The translations under genes and the position numbers were made by a program. From Heliocidaris erythrogramma (taxonomy: Eukaryota > Echinodermata > Echinoidea > Camarodonta > Echinometridae), in the NCBI GenBank assembly GCA_025617745.1, contig CM046864.1, positions 25,337,152 through 25,401,151 of the forward strand: a stretch of DNA of 64,000 nt, written 5' to 3'. A model generated the notes under the pieces. It was not told the DNA's origin, did not search any database, and saw nothing but the letters and a program-made list of their open reading frames with translations. The number at the start of each line of letters is the position of its first letter. The first letter of the stretch is position 1. Below, piece by piece: positions 10,656 to 21,666 of this stretch.

Positions 10656-11797
10656 ACTAATGTTAAATGTACTAGATTATTGTATATGTTTCCCTCTCTT
10701 TTCTTCTTTCCTTTCTTTAGTGCTATGAACTTCTGTACACGTGATATTCTATCATTTCTTATAATTATGTTTTTATGTACTCTCTATGAAGGGGTCATTT
10801 TTAACAAGCCTATATTTGTGCTTTCTATGATCCCGCCACTATTTATTATACTAATTTGTATTGATTTTCTGTAATATGTTTTTATGGTGGAAATAAATGA
10901 TTGAAATTAAGCAATGCGACTAGCCAAACTAATGGACGAGGACGACTTTGGTTATTTATACTGGAGTTAGGTAATTGGTAGAATCACTTTCGTGTTACAA
11001 ATTACTTTGGAATTATGTTTTCCTTGTCCTCCTAGCACTAGTCATAACGGTTAAATTAAGAGTCTCGTTTTATTATAGTCTAAAATTGTTCACTGTGCAA
11101 TTTCCAAAGGGTTAAAGTACAATAATTCATAGTTTTTAAAATTCTGCCCCACCCTCGAGCATCGTCCTCAGCTTAAGAAAATGGGGTCTGCTCGCTATTT
11201 ATAAGGACCGCTATTCATAGAAAACGGCTTTTCAATTAAAGCTTTGGCGAGAAGTATAGAAATTGCGTTTAACTTGTTTAAATTTTCATTTTTCAACTTG
11301 TTGTGTTCTGCGCTGTAATGCGCGCTGACAAGAGACAGCATTGTCTTCGGAAATTAGTGAAATGTTTCAATAAAAGGTCAATCTTTCCACCCTGGTTCAT
11401 TTTCATTCTGTGTCTGTCAATATAAATATGATATACCATTATAAAGTCGTGGGTACTTTTTTTTTTGTGGGTCAGTATATTTACTCCCATATGTTTGTGA
11501 TAACAATTTATGCATTTCATTGTCATTTGGGGGAATTTACACCTGTTTTGTATTGTGGGGTCCAAAAAGAAATTTCCAACATTTAAATAAAAGTTGGCCT
11601 TGAGTTAAAAAAGGTTGAGAAGTGCTGGCCTAGCTACACTACATCGATCAGCTTATCATCATCACTCAGTCTCAGAACAATGTCAATCCTTCTTTTTATT
11701 TAGTTATATTATTAAGTTATATACACTAAGTATGTAGATCTATAGTAGTATCACCGATATCAATTTCATCTTAGTATAACAATACTCCCTAATATTT
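10656..11797. other. No gene seen
   Basis: AT-rich sequence. Open frames of 75-90 codons on either strand show no domain, codon bias or splice context. No repeat ends were recognised. Confidence 0.4.
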
Positions 11798-12570
11798 GTG
11801 ATAGACATGTACGGGCTTGTCTCGAATGGGTGGGTTCCGGGAGCGGGATGGGAGCGGGAACGGGCACACCCTTTCGAGACAAGCCCCCCGGTTATCTCGA
11901 ATGGACGCGTTCCCAGCGAGAAGTTCAATGAACGCGCCACTTCGAGACAACCGGGGGGGGGGGGGGGGGCTTTCCTCGAATGGGTGTGTTGAGTAGACTT
12001 TTTTTTACAGACGTTTAATACTGGGTTTTTTTTTTTTTTGGTTTTTCTTTTGTCTAAGATGTAGAAAATATAATAAAAACAGTATCTAAAAAAAGCTTTT
12101 GACAAGGAAATCATTATTTGTGCAAAATAAATAGGAGAATTGAATAATTATGCATTAAAATACACGGGGACGAAAGGGCAAGTGGCATAGCTAGGATTTT
12201 TGTATTTATTTATTTATTATTATTTTTGTTTGGCGTGACCTGGGCCCCGTAACATAAAGAGTGTTTATAAACTCCGATCAAGCGCTAATGGCAATCAATC
12301 GCTAAGATCCGTAACACAAAGCCCCCCCCCCCCCTTTCAATCAAAGGCTATTAGAGCATGATTCATAGCGATCAATCGTTAATTTTTGCAATGAATTTAA
12401 ATAACACGTAACGACTTGTCTTGAGACTATGACAATTCCACATTTCCCCGCTGATATCCTGAAGCTAGTGAAAGCATGACTGGAAAAATGAGGTAAGTAC
12501 CTCCGTTTTATTCATATTATATGACGATGTCAATATATTTTAATAATCATAACATCTATAATATAATACA
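11798..12570 (+). repeat. Inverted duplicate of 25735-26262, with hairpins
   Basis: From GGCTTGTCTCGAATGGGTGG onward this block is the reverse complement of 25735-26262. Shared landmarks are GTCTCGAATGG, CTTTCGAGACAAGCCC, AAGTTCAATGAACGCGCC, AAAAAGCTTTTGACAAGG, GACCTGGGCCCCGTAAC and GACTGGAAAAATGAGGTA. Within the block, GGCTTGTCTCGAATGG and its inverse CC..TTTCGAGACAAGCC close a hairpin, and a second hairpin is built on the same motif. The two copies differ by local indels (an extra ~200 bases near 12250-12460 here). Confidence 0.8.
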
Positions 12571-12885
12571 CTAAGGGCTCTGAGGCTCTTTTTTTGTTTT
12601 GTTCAAATAGGCTCCTTCCCTGGCCCTTTCGGTCCCCGCCTTTGGTACCCACGGGTGGGGAAGGGTTCTTAGAGTGGTGGGAGGCACTTCTTAAGGGCTG
12701 ACGTCCCGTCCATATTTCATAAATTCATTTTTGAAACATTGAATTTCCGCAGGGAGTAGGCCTAATCATTCTGCCAACCCATGAAGCGGGTTATAGCTTC
12801 ATGCCGAGGCAACCCATACCCTTTACCTGTGAAGGGGAGGTATGCCAAATTAGAACAGCGTGTATACTACAAGCATATAGACTCA
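12571..12885 (+). repeat. Dispersed repeat, third copy of a block in the 14.5-17.3 kb duplication
   Basis: TCCCTGGCCCTTTCGGTC, ACCCACGGGTGGGGAAGG, GAGGCACTTCTTAAGG and CCGCAGGGAGTAGGCC match 15420-15720 and 16806-17110. It diverges more than those two do from each other, so it is an older copy. Confidence 0.8.
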
Positions 12886-13076
12886 AAGTCCATAGTGGCA
12901 TGGATGCTTCAATGTACACGGCGCTAATAGTTCGCACATGCACAGCGCACTGTGTTCTACATACATAGCCTATACTGCGTGTACTACGTTTCACGCATAT
13001 TCGAGGTACATCATTATTTTGTGGCTTCACATACACAGTTTTGTGTGTATATGAGTTGACTGTAGTCGCTGGGGCG

Positions 13077-13436
13077 GGGGCGCGTTTACGTTTTACAACC
13101 TTGCCTAGGCAGATTTTTCCCAAATCGCAACGAAACGGCTTGAGCTCAACCCTACACATTGTAGCAACCCTACACATAGATAGCGAGCGCATCACGTAAC
13201 GTAGAGAGATCGAGACGTGGGTTCTTTGAATGAATTAATGTGCACGTTTTGTCGTTCATATCATTCGACGTCGGGTGTGCCAGTGCCTCCTTAATGGCTG
13301 GACTAGACTATGCCACTGTTTTCTTGTCAGCCCCCCCCCCCCCCCATATGCCCCTTAATGGCTGGGCTAGACTATGCCACTGTTTTCTTGTCAGCCCCCC
13401 CCCCCCCCCATATGTTTTTATTGTGGACTTATGTTA

Positions 13437-13483
<47 letters not shown>

Positions 13484-14030
13484 AGCAAGACAGAAGAGAA
13501 TAAACAAGAAGACATGACAAAATCAAAGTCATGTCTATTTACATCACACAGATCAGTGATTTACATATGCTTTAGTCATTCATTAATACTTTGATTACAT
13601 AATCAGTATTTGTGATATAGTGCTCACTCGCCACAAGCTTTATATGCTTTTTGAGTTGTTGCCTTCCATTATATTTTGACTCAAACTTGATATTTTTGTG
13701 TGCATTTTTTTTTTTGGTAAATAAATGTCATTTTGAACTGAACTGAACTGATGCCAACTGATTGTCAACCCCCCCCCCCCTTCCCCCTGCATAAATGTGA
13801 ATGTGCCCTTGTTCGTTTATCTCATCCCCTCATCACGCTTCATTTGTCAAATACACACGTCTGTCAAATACACACGTCTGTGCTTCAATGCGTAGCTGCC
13901 TACATCAGTGTATGGAGTGTACAGGTGACAAAACGGAATATACGCAGAGTGAGTGAGCTCGAGCCGTTTCGTTGCAATATTTGGAAAATATGCCTAGGCT
14001 AAGTTGTAAAAAGTAAACGCGCGGGGGGGG
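13077..14030. repeat. Segment bounded by 75-bp inverted arms, with internal tandem pair
   Basis: Left 13077-13150 (GCGCGTTTACGTTTTACAAC..GCCTAGGCA..CAACGAAACGGC) is inverted at about 13952-14030. Inside, a 68-base unit (GCTGG.CTAGACTATGCCACTG then a C run and CATATG) is tandemly doubled at 13290-13420. Around 13850-13880, TGTCAAATACACACGTC is doubled. A mobile origin is likely but no target duplication was seen. Confidence 0.6.
13438..13481. repeat. (TA)n microsatellite
   Basis: About 22 perfect TA units. Confidence 0.97.
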
Positions 14031-14489
14031 GGGGGGGGGTGGGGGGATGTCTTGCTGAAGCACATAACCCGGGTGACGGGTTTATGGTATCCAAAAAAAG
14101 CAAAAATCAAGAAAATTCAGAGATGATATAAAGAGATCCGCGGAAGGGGTAGGCTTTGGAGTGTAGGGTTAGGGTTAGGGTAGTGTCTAGGGTTTACCTA
14201 ACCGCACATTAATTTTTTTGGGTGTTTGTCGCATAAGTTATGCGACAACTACCAACAGACATGAATGGGGAATGGCCTTCATACCTTTGGAAAGATGTTA
14301 TATCGCCTCAATTCATTCCCTTAGATATGACAGACTAAACTGATATGTAGACATCATTCGGGGGAGGGGATGTGTAGGAGATCACGTCGGTTGCAACGGT
14401 GTAAAGAAGGAGCCCCCCAAAACAACAACAACAACAACAAACAAAAAACAAACAAAAACTAACAAAAAACCAACAACAGAAACAAAAAA
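14031..14489. other. No gene; short telomere-like and CAA-rich tracts
   Basis: GGGTTAGGGTTAGGGTAG at about 14165 gives two to three TTAGGG units, too short for a telomere. AACAACAACAACAAC-type sequence lies at 14418-14480. Confidence 0.5.
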
Positions 14490-15905
14490 TTCCTACGAAA
14501 TTATTTCCACTATGATATGAATACGTATAATGATATTAATCCCTTCTCCCCTCGCGCTGGGGGTGATGGGATGACATCTGGGAAGGGGGAGTAGGATCTA
14601 GGGAAAATTCAATCCGTCGGTCCTCCCAAGACCCATATAAGGGGGTCATAATACCCCTGAAAATAAAATGACAAATTCATTTTTTCTCTCATTTTTGCAT
14701 CCTTTACAGGGGACGTACCGCTAATTATGGATGTTATGTTTTCATGGCCTTGATTTCTCCGAGTATTAAACCACAGAAACATGGAAAGATCAAATCGCTC
14801 CATCTAGGTCTATGCATGGATATTGTACTGGAACATTATTATATCCATATCATTAATCTTCATCAAGATGAAAATGTAATTTTTTTTAAACTCATGCAAG
14901 CTTTGGGTAAATAAGACATACTCACATGTTCACGGGCGGATCCAGAATTTAGTATAAGGCGGGGCACACAGGTTTGTCAACTTTTGGAAAAGGCAGACCT
15001 GTATTTTTTTGGTCTTGCCAGGTTTTGGAAAGTCGCTCAGTAGTGGGGGAGGGGAGGGGGGGGGGGGGTGGCGAAAATTTTTCTTTACGTCAGACCTCCT
15101 GCATAATTCTTTGACAAGCAAAAAAAAGGTTTTCATTCTAAAAGGGGGGGGGGGGGGCACAATCGACAAAAGGGCGGATCGTACATGGTCAAAATGCATA
15201 CTTTCCTTCCAAAAGGGGGGTTGGGAGGGCACGGACCGGAAGTACCCCCACCCTGATCCGCCAATGCGCATGTTGTAAATACTTTTTGGTAAAAAATAAC
15301 TTTATCCGACTTTTTTATTTATTCACTTGATTATTGTGACAAATTAACGGTACGGTGATTAATCATAAACACAGCTAGCGTCCGTGGATGTCCACGGGCT
15401 GCTTCTGCTTGTCTTATAATATAATACACTAAGGATTTCGGGCTCTTTTTTTGGTTCAAATAGGCTCCTCCCCTGGCCCTTTCGGTCCCCGCCTTTTGGT
15501 ACCCACGGGTGGGGAAGGGTTCTTAGGGTGGTGGGAGGCACTTCTTGAGGGCTGACGTCCCGTCCATATTTCATAAATTCATTTTTAAACATTGAATTTC
15601 CGCAGGGAGTAGGCCTAATAATTCCACCAACCCATGAAGCGGGTTTGTAGCTTCAGGCCCAGCCAACCCATATACCTTTCCCTGTGAAGGGGAGCTATGC
15701 CAAAGAACAGCATGGCCATATATCCGCATGGCTTCAGTGTACAGTATTATACACACGTGTTAGATCGTTCGCACGTACGTGTACAGGTCATCATACAGGT
15801 ATAGAGTTACATCATTTGAAGCTTCATGGTCACACACACAGTTTAGTGTGTATGTTTCACGACGTTCGCTACCGGTAATTTGACACTTTATCAGAAAATC
15901 TGATA
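14490..15905 (+). repeat. 1.4-kb tandem duplication, copy A
   Basis: Begins near ATATGAATACGTATAATG and matches 15906-17343 along its length at roughly 90 percent or more. Landmarks are CCCTTCTCCCCTCGC, GTCCTCCCAAGACCC, AGGGGACGTACCGCTAATT, GGCGGATCCAGAATTTAG, GTCCGTGGATGTCCACGG and CCTTTCCCTGTGAAGG. Several G runs differ in length between copies. The 77-codon minus-strand frame at 15359-15592 (MFKNEFMKYGRDV..) is also open in copy B, but this follows from recent duplication and it resembles no known protein. Confidence 0.85.
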
Positions 15906-17343
15906 AGAAAATTCCTTCGAAAATATTTCCATAATGATTATGAATACGTATAATGATATTAATCCCTTCTCCCCTCGCCCTGGGGGTGATGGGATGACAA
16001 TGGAATGGGGGGAGCTGGAGGGGGGGGGGGAGTCAATCCGTCGGTCCTCCCAAGACCCATATAAGGGGGCCATAATCCCCCTGAAAATAAAATGACAAAT
16101 TCATTTTTTCTCATTATTGCATCCTTTACAGGGGACATACCGCTAATTATGGATGTTACTCTGAGTATTAATAAACCACAGAAACATGGCAAGATCAAAT
16201 CGCTCCCTCTAGGTCTATGCATGGATATTCTACTCGAACATTATTATATCCATATCATCAATTTTCATCAAGATTAAAAGGAATTTTCTTCAGAACTCAT
16301 GCAAGCTTTGGATAAATAAGACATATTCACATGATCAGGGGCGGATCCAGAATTTAGTATAAGGCGGGGAAAACAAGTGCAGGTTTGTCAACTTTTGGAA
16401 AAGGCAGACCTGGGGGGGGGGGGGGTGGCGATAATTTTTTTTCGTCAGACCTAGAAAATTCGCGCAGGAGGGGGTGGTTATGGGGGTCCCTCCATAATTC
16501 TCTGACAAGCAAAAAAAAGAAGGTTTCATTCTAAAAGGGGGCGGGGCACAATCAACAAAAGGGCGGATCGTCTATGGTCAAAATGCATACCTTCCTGCCA
16601 TTGAACGGGGGGGGGGGGGATGGCACGGGCCAGAAGCACCCCCCCCCCCCCCCGGGGGTCCGCCAATGGACATGCTGTAAATACTTCTTGGTAAAAATAA
16701 CTTTACCCGACTTTTTTATTTATTCACTTGATTATTGTAACAAATATACGGTACGGTGATTAATCATAAACACAGCTAGCGCCCGTGGATGTCCACGGGC
16801 TGCTTCTGCTAGTATAATATAATACACTAAGGATTTCGGGCTCTTTTTTTGGTTCAAATAGGCTCCTCCCCTGGCCCTTTCGGTCCCCGCCTTTTGGTAC
16901 CCACGGGTGGGGAAGGGTTCTTAGGGTGGTGGGAGGCACTTCTTGAGGGCTGACGTCCCGTCCATATTTCATAAATTCATTTTTAAACATTGAATTTCCG
17001 CAGGGAGTAGGCCTAATAATTCCACCAACCCATGAAGCGGGTTTGTAGCTTCAGGCCCAGCCAACCCATATACCTTTCCCTGTGAAGGGGAGCTATGCCA
17101 AAGAACAGCATGGCCATATATCCCAAATGATAGTACAGTATTATACACACGTGTTAGATCGTTCGCACGTACGTGTACAGGTCATCATACAGGTATAGAG
17201 TTACATCATTTGAAGCTTCATGGTCACACACACAGTTTAGTGTGTATGTTTCACGACGTTCGCTACCGGTAATTTGATACTTTATCAGAAAATCTGATAA
17301 GAAGAAAATTCCTTCGAAAATATTTCCATAATGATTATGAATA
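15906..17343 (+). repeat. 1.4-kb tandem duplication, copy B
   Basis: Head-to-tail with copy A. The junction sequence TTCCTTCGAAAATATTTCC recurs at about 15912 and 17312, which marks the unit edge. A third, partial member lies at 24905-25071, and an older fragment at 12571-12885. The unit includes GCGGATCCAGAATTTAGT, which resembles one end of a dispersed element. Confidence 0.85.
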
Positions 17344-17566
17344 CTGGACCACTGAAGGAAGGAAAAACAGAAGTCTGGAATTCCGTTTAAATCGGATATG
17401 ACTACCCTGATCTTGGTAGTACTGGTTTATTCGATCTATAATCAAATCAGAAGAGAAACGGAAAAATCTCTTTAAACTCTTGTAATCATTTGCATATATG
17501 AAAATGATATAGTAGACTGTGTATCATTTAGTAATTTAAACTTATTAAATGCTATATGCAAACCTA

Positions 17567-17757
17567 TACAGTGGAATCTCTTTATAACAAGTTTCTTTGG
17601 AACCAGGACACTTGCTGACCATATAATTAGGCATTTTACTACATCGGTAGAAAATAAACAAAACAAAGGAAATTGACTCCAATTAGACTGTAGAAATCAG
17701 CCTGTTAAATCAGGTACCTTTTATATCATATCTCATTTAAATCAAGTTTCCACTGTA
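17567..17757. mobile_element. Pogo/Tigger-like MITE with TA target duplication
   Basis: CAGTGGAATCTCTTTATAAC at 17569 and the reverse complement of the right end (CAGTGGAAACTTGATTTA, ending 17755) are inverted repeats, flanked on both sides by TA (17567-17568, 17756-17757). The 187-bp length, the CAGTGGAA start and the TA duplication fit short non-autonomous pogo/Tigger elements of the Tc1/mariner superfamily. Confidence 0.75.
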
Positions 17758-18240
17758 TTGCTTGTTTGCAATTGCTATGTCTTCTAGCACAATAACGTTT
17801 TATCTTCCTCAATTCTATATACATGTAGCTGCTTTATCAAGCAAAATCTTATTAAATGTACTGATAAATCATGCCTATGTCAAAGTGCACTCTTTGCATT
17901 ATAATCTGCACATTCTATATAGAAAGAGAAGCTTCTACATTGTTGAAAGTGATACGAGACAAAGAAAGAGAGAGAGAGAGGGAGATGTTGTTGTTGTAGT
18001 TGAATATGATGGCGCACTTCAATCTCTCCAGATTATACGCGCCAGCCACTTTCGTCAGTGGGACTTCGGCTAAGGAAGGCCCACGTATAGCGTCGATCCA
18101 TTTGGTGATTATTAGTTGCATGAAATCATTAGTGAAAAACAGATTATAAATATATATTCCATCACCTAAATTAGTACACGAAAGCCGAAGCGAAATAGCA
18201 AAATACAATAATCCATGAAGGTTTGCATGGTGGAGCTTAT
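17758..18240. other. No gene seen
   Basis: A short (GA) run at 17966-17980 and GTTGTTGTTGTAG; otherwise nothing recognised before the retroelement. Confidence 0.4.
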
Positions 18241-18492
18241 AACGTGGAGAAGGTTTACGGTTCACCATGTGTGTTGGTAGGAGGAAAGGGAAAAAGAAAA
18301 TTGGAGATGGATAGACGAGAAAGGATGACAAGAGAGAAAAGAAGAAATAATCTTTCGTGACACTGGGTGAAGTCCTGAAAAGGACTGTAGACCAGATGAG
18401 ATGAGAGGAGAAGACTTGGTTGATGACCGATGGATGAGCAGCGATGGATTGAGTAGCGAAGGTTTGAGTAGATGAGGCTTGAGTAGGAGGTT

Positions 18493-18533
18493 ACTCGACG
18501 TTTCGGACAGGTTGACTGTCCGTCATCATGAGT
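18493..18533 (-). ncRNA. Degenerate hammerhead-like motif in truncated copy
   Basis: The reverse complement carries the same 41-base motif as 21626-21666: the GGACAG/CTGTCC stem, GAAACGTC and GAGT. The conserved CTGATGA is ATGATGA here. The changed first core base should abolish hammerhead cleavage. Confidence 0.55.
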
Positions 18534-18560
18534 GAAGTGTGCTAGACGAGCGGCGGGGTT

Positions 18561-19236
18561 TTATGGAGTGTGTGCGGACGTCGGAGGAATCGGCGGCCGG
18601 AGGTGCGGGCGGGTTGCTGTCGGTGGTGGCGCTATTATGTCCGAGAGTTGAGTGGACGTGTGTGCGGACGTCGGATGGATTGGTAGCGGGTGGCTGGCGG
18701 CGTGAAGTCCTTTGTGTGTTGCTGGTCGAGGGCGGAGATTGTACCGGGTTTGTGTAGGTGGGACGGCGGGCTGTGGTGTCGGGGGTGCGTCGGCCTGAGG
18801 GTTGGGTGGGATGGCGTTGGTAGTCGGCGGGTCGGCGTGCTGGATGGTCGGCTGGTCGGCGGGTTGAGTGGGCTGTGAGTCGGTGGGTTTGGTGGGCGGC
18901 GATTCAGTCGATTGAGTTGTCAGTGGTGCTGGTTGTGTGGATTGGGTTTGGTGTTGGTTGGTGCCCCTATGAAGGATTGGGTGCCAGATGTGGTTGAGAT
19001 GAAGTCCAGTGTCCTGTGGTACTGTGTCGTGGCGTTGAATCTCGATGGCCTCCCTCACTCTTCTGGTGTGCCAGTGCTTGATGTTGGTGATTAGAGTGCT
19101 GTGTGCCCAGTCGATGTGGTGATGTTCTTGTTGTGCGTGTTTGACTATTGCAGATTTGTCCCAGTCGCTAAGTCGGTGGCAGGCCTTGTGTTCCTTAAGT
19201 CTTGTGTTGAAATCTCGTCCTGTCTCTCGATGTAGA
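18561..19236 (-). pseudogene. C-terminal GIY-YIG fragment of Penelope-like protein
   Basis: The minus-strand frame reads ETGRDFNTRLKEHK.. followed by the same tail as the plus copy (HLNHIWHPILHRGTNQ.. then Pro/Thr/Gln repeats). One C is missing near 19225 compared with the plus copy, so the YIG part is out of frame. RT and the front of the endonuclease are absent. It is a dead fragment. Confidence 0.8.
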
Positions 19237-19246
19237 CCAACGCAAA

Positions 19247-19984
19247 GTGACCAACGCCCTAGCCGACTCCAAGCCACCCAAACCCAATCTAACCAAGGAA
19301 GAACACCAAGCCATTAAGGAACTACGCGAAAACCAATCCATCCACATTCTTCAAGCTGACAAGGGCAACGCAACAGTCGTCATGAACCAACAAGACTACA
19401 ACCACAAGATCACGACCTACTCAAGGACAAGGACACCTACCAAGAACTGAAGCACGACCCGAACCAAGCCACGGAAAGGAAGATCAACCAGAAGCTACTC
19501 GCTCTCCACCGCAAGACATCATACCCAAACCACTCTACTTTCAACTCCGATCTTCTTCAGGCACCTGCCCCATCCTTTTCGGCCAACCCAAGATTCACAA
19601 ACCCGACACGCCTCTCCGACCCATCATTTCCACCCGCGGATCTCCCAGCTACAACACAGCACGACACCTAGCCACCATACTTCAACCACTAGTAGGCCTC
19701 ACCGACCATCACGTCACCAACTCACAGCATTTCGTCGACATCATCTCCAAGACTAAGCTTCAACCCACCGACACACTCGTCAGCTTCGACGTCGTCTCAC
19801 TCTTTACCAGCGTACCGGTCACCGAAACCTGCGATATCATCAGACAACGACTCCTCACCGACTCAGACCTTGCCTCACGCACCAACCTCACTCCTGACCA
19901 GATCCACGACTTCTCCTCACCTGCCTCAACTCCAATTCCTTTAAGTGGCGCACCAACTTCTACAAACAACTCAAAGGGGCTGCC
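19247..19984 (+). pseudogene. Frameshifted N-terminal and RT part of Penelope-like protein
   Basis: The opening frame (19247-19450) carries LQADKGNATVVMNQQDYNHK and then shifts. Phase changes of one base are needed near 19411, 19516 and 19912 to follow the family's conserved blocks. PKIHKP and RPIIS appear near 19590-19630, and SFDVVSLFTSVP near 19785-19815. After the third break the frame is that of the next entry. Three indels in about 500 bases indicate decay or sequencing error. Confidence 0.85.
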
Positions 19985-21439
19985 ATGGGTTCACCTCTCT
20001 CACCAATCATCGCCAACATCTTCATGGAGCACCTCGAACAGCAAGCACTGAAGACCGCCGACAAACGACCCTCACTCTGGCTTCGCTACGTAGACGACAC
20101 TTTCGTCATCTGGCCACACAGCACAACAGACTTGCACCGATTCCTCGACCACCTCAACAGCCAACACCCAGACATCAAGTTCACAATGGAGACTCAACTC
20201 AACGACTCAATCCCTTTCCTGGACGTTCTCGTCAAGAAGACTAACTCAGGGTTCCTCTCACACCAGATCTACCGAAAACCTACCCACACGGACAGATACC
20301 TCAACTACCGCTCCTTCCACCACCCATCCGTCCACCAGTCGGTACCCAACTCCCTCATCAGACGCGCATACCAACTCAGTGACAAGGACCATCTTCAACA
20401 AGAACTCACTCACATCACCAATGCACTCACCTCCATCAACCAATACCCTAGGAAGAAGATCTCCACCCACCGACCTCATCACCAACCCACAGACGCCGCC
20501 ACCGACGACCAACCCACCGGCAACCAACCCACCACAGTTGTTCTCCCGTACCTCGGCAAGACATCCCACCAACTACACCGCATACTTACTCAGGCTAACT
20601 TCAAAGTCCGACACCGATCCTCCAAGAAACTTCACTCCATCTTGCACTCACACAAGGACAAGACCCCCACCAACAAACAACCCGGTGTATACAAGATTCC
20701 CTGCGACTGCGGCAAAGTCTACATCGGAGAGACAGGACGAGATTTCAACACAAGACTTAAGGAACACAAGGCCTGCCACCGACTTAGCGACTGGGACAAA
20801 TCTGCAATAGTCAAACACGCACAACAAGAACATCACCACATCGACTGGGCACACAGCACTCTAATCACCAACATCAAGCACTGGCACACCAGAAGAGTGA
20901 GGGAGGCCATCGAGATTCAACGCCACGACACAGTACCACAGGACACTGGACTTCATCTCAACCACATCTGGCACCCAATCCTTCATAGGGGCACCAACCA
21001 ACACCAAACCCAATCCACACAACCAGCACCACTGACAACTCAATCGACTGAATCGCCGCCCACCAAACCCACCGACTCACAGCCCACTCAACCCGCCGAC
21101 CAGCCGACCATCCAGCACGCCGACCCGCCGACTACCAACGCCATCCCACCCAACCCTCAGGCCGACGCACCCCCGACACCACAGCCCGCCGTCCCACCTA
21201 CACAAACCCGGTACAATCTCCGCCCTCGACCAGCCAACACACAAAGGACTTCACGCCGCCAGCCACCCGCTACCAATCCATCCGACGTCCGCACACACGT
21301 CCACTCAACTCTCGGACATAATAGCGCCACCACCGACAGCAACCCGCCCGCACCTCCGGCCGCCGATTCCTCCGACGTCCGCACACACTCCATAAAACCC
21401 CGCCGCTCGTCTAGCGGGCTTGTCAGGATAACGTTGTAA
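19985..21439 (+). CDS. Penelope-like RT C-terminal half plus GIY-YIG endonuclease
   Basis: This is an open frame of 484 codons; the ATG at 19985 lies inside the RT and is not the true start. Residues 1-10 are the RT motif MGSPLSPIIA. YVDD at about 35-38 gives the catalytic aspartates, and FLDVLV and YRKPTHTDRYL follow. A GIY-YIG nuclease starts near residue 234 (GVY..VYIGETGR), has two Cys in CDC as in Penelope relatives, and includes RLKEHK. Residues 330-450 are rich in Pro, Thr and Gln. In Penelope elements RT and GIY-YIG act together in target-primed integration. The upstream frame is broken, so no full protein can be made. Confidence 0.9.
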   Translation: MGSPLSPIIANIFMEHLEQQALKTADKRPSLWLRYVDDTFVIWPHSTTDLHRFLDHLNSQHPDIKFTMETQLNDSIPFLDVLVKKTNSGFLSHQIYRKPTHTDRYLNYRSFHHPSVHQSVPNSLIRRAYQLSDKDHLQQELTHITNALTSINQYPRKKISTHRPHHQPTDAATDDQPTGNQPTTVVLPYLGKTSHQLHRILTQANFKVRHRSSKKLHSILHSHKDKTPTNKQPGVYKIPCDCGKVYIGETGRDFNTRLKEHKACHRLSDWDKSAIVKHAQQEHHHIDWAHSTLITNIKHWHTRRVREAIEIQRHDTVPQDTGLHLNHIWHPILHRGTNQHQTQSTQPAPLTTQSTESPPTKPTDSQPTQPADQPTIQHADPPTTNAIPPNPQADAPPTPQPAVPPTQTRYNLRPRPANTQRTSRRQPPATNPSDVRTHVHSTLGHNSATTDSNPPAPPAADSSDVRTHSIKPRRSSSGLVRITL

Positions 21440-21614
21440 AATCAGGGCAGGAGTGGCGGTCCTGCTGGTATCCTGGAATCTGTACCTTTCTAACAAAAAC
21501 TAAAGTTAGACCCACGGATCAACAAACAAAGTATAAGTGAAAAGAGCAATTTAGTAAGGCAACAATAGTCAAAATTGACTAGTTTGCCTATTTTAAAACA
21601 ACAACAAACAACAA
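21418..21614. other. 195-base segment absent from the sister Penelope copy
   Basis: In the minus copy CTCGTCTAGC joins directly to ACACTTCACTC. Here the same two sequences are separated by about 195 AT-rich bases ending in an (AAC)-rich stretch, with AGC at both edges. It could be an insertion or a deletion in the other copy. AGTCAAAATTGACT inside is an inverted repeat. Confidence 0.7.
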
Positions 21615-21625
21615 CAGCACACTTC

Positions 21626-21666
21626 ACTCCTGATGACGGACAGTCAACCTGTCCGAAACGTCGAGT
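21626..21666 (+). ncRNA. Hammerhead-like motif of the Penelope element
   Basis: ACTC-CTGATGA-C-GGACAG/CTGTCC-GAA-ACGT-C-GAGT. Stem I is ACTC with GAGT. The core CTGATGA and GAA are intact. Stem II is six base pairs with a UCAAC loop and one unpaired C at its base. Stem III is the minimal palindrome ACGT, and the expected cleavage is after C at 21662. Type I hammerheads with tiny stem III are established in Penelope-like elements. The unpaired C makes activity uncertain. Confidence 0.7.

Larger units (their letters stand above)
18241..19236 (-). mobile_element. Truncated Penelope-like element, minus strand
   Basis: This is the reverse complement of about 20714-21917 of the plus-strand copy, ending at the same outer boundary (..CCTTCTCCACGTT). 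It keeps only the tail of the GIY-YIG region, the Pro/Thr/Gln-rich C-terminus, the hammerhead-like motif and the 3' flank. It lacks about 195 bases present in the other copy at 21418-21614. It abuts the start of the plus copy exactly at 19236/19237, a head-to-head arrangement. Penelope-like elements are known for 5' truncation and inverted or tandem copies. Confidence 0.85.

Noticed and set aside
14160-14190. TTAGGG units as a telomere or fusion point
   Set aside because: Only two to three units are present, with no subtelomeric context; chance is enough.
15359-16990. Two nearly identical 76-77 codon minus-strand frames (MFKNEFMKYGRDV..) as a conserved small gene
   Set aside because: They are conserved only because the 1.4-kb block is recently duplicated. 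The older copy at 12571 does not preserve the frame, and no domain is visible.
20258-20572. Antisense frames across the Penelope coding region (also 18539-19094 and 20861-21393)
   Set aside because: They are shadows of the GC-rich, proline/threonine-rich retroelement frame on the other strand.
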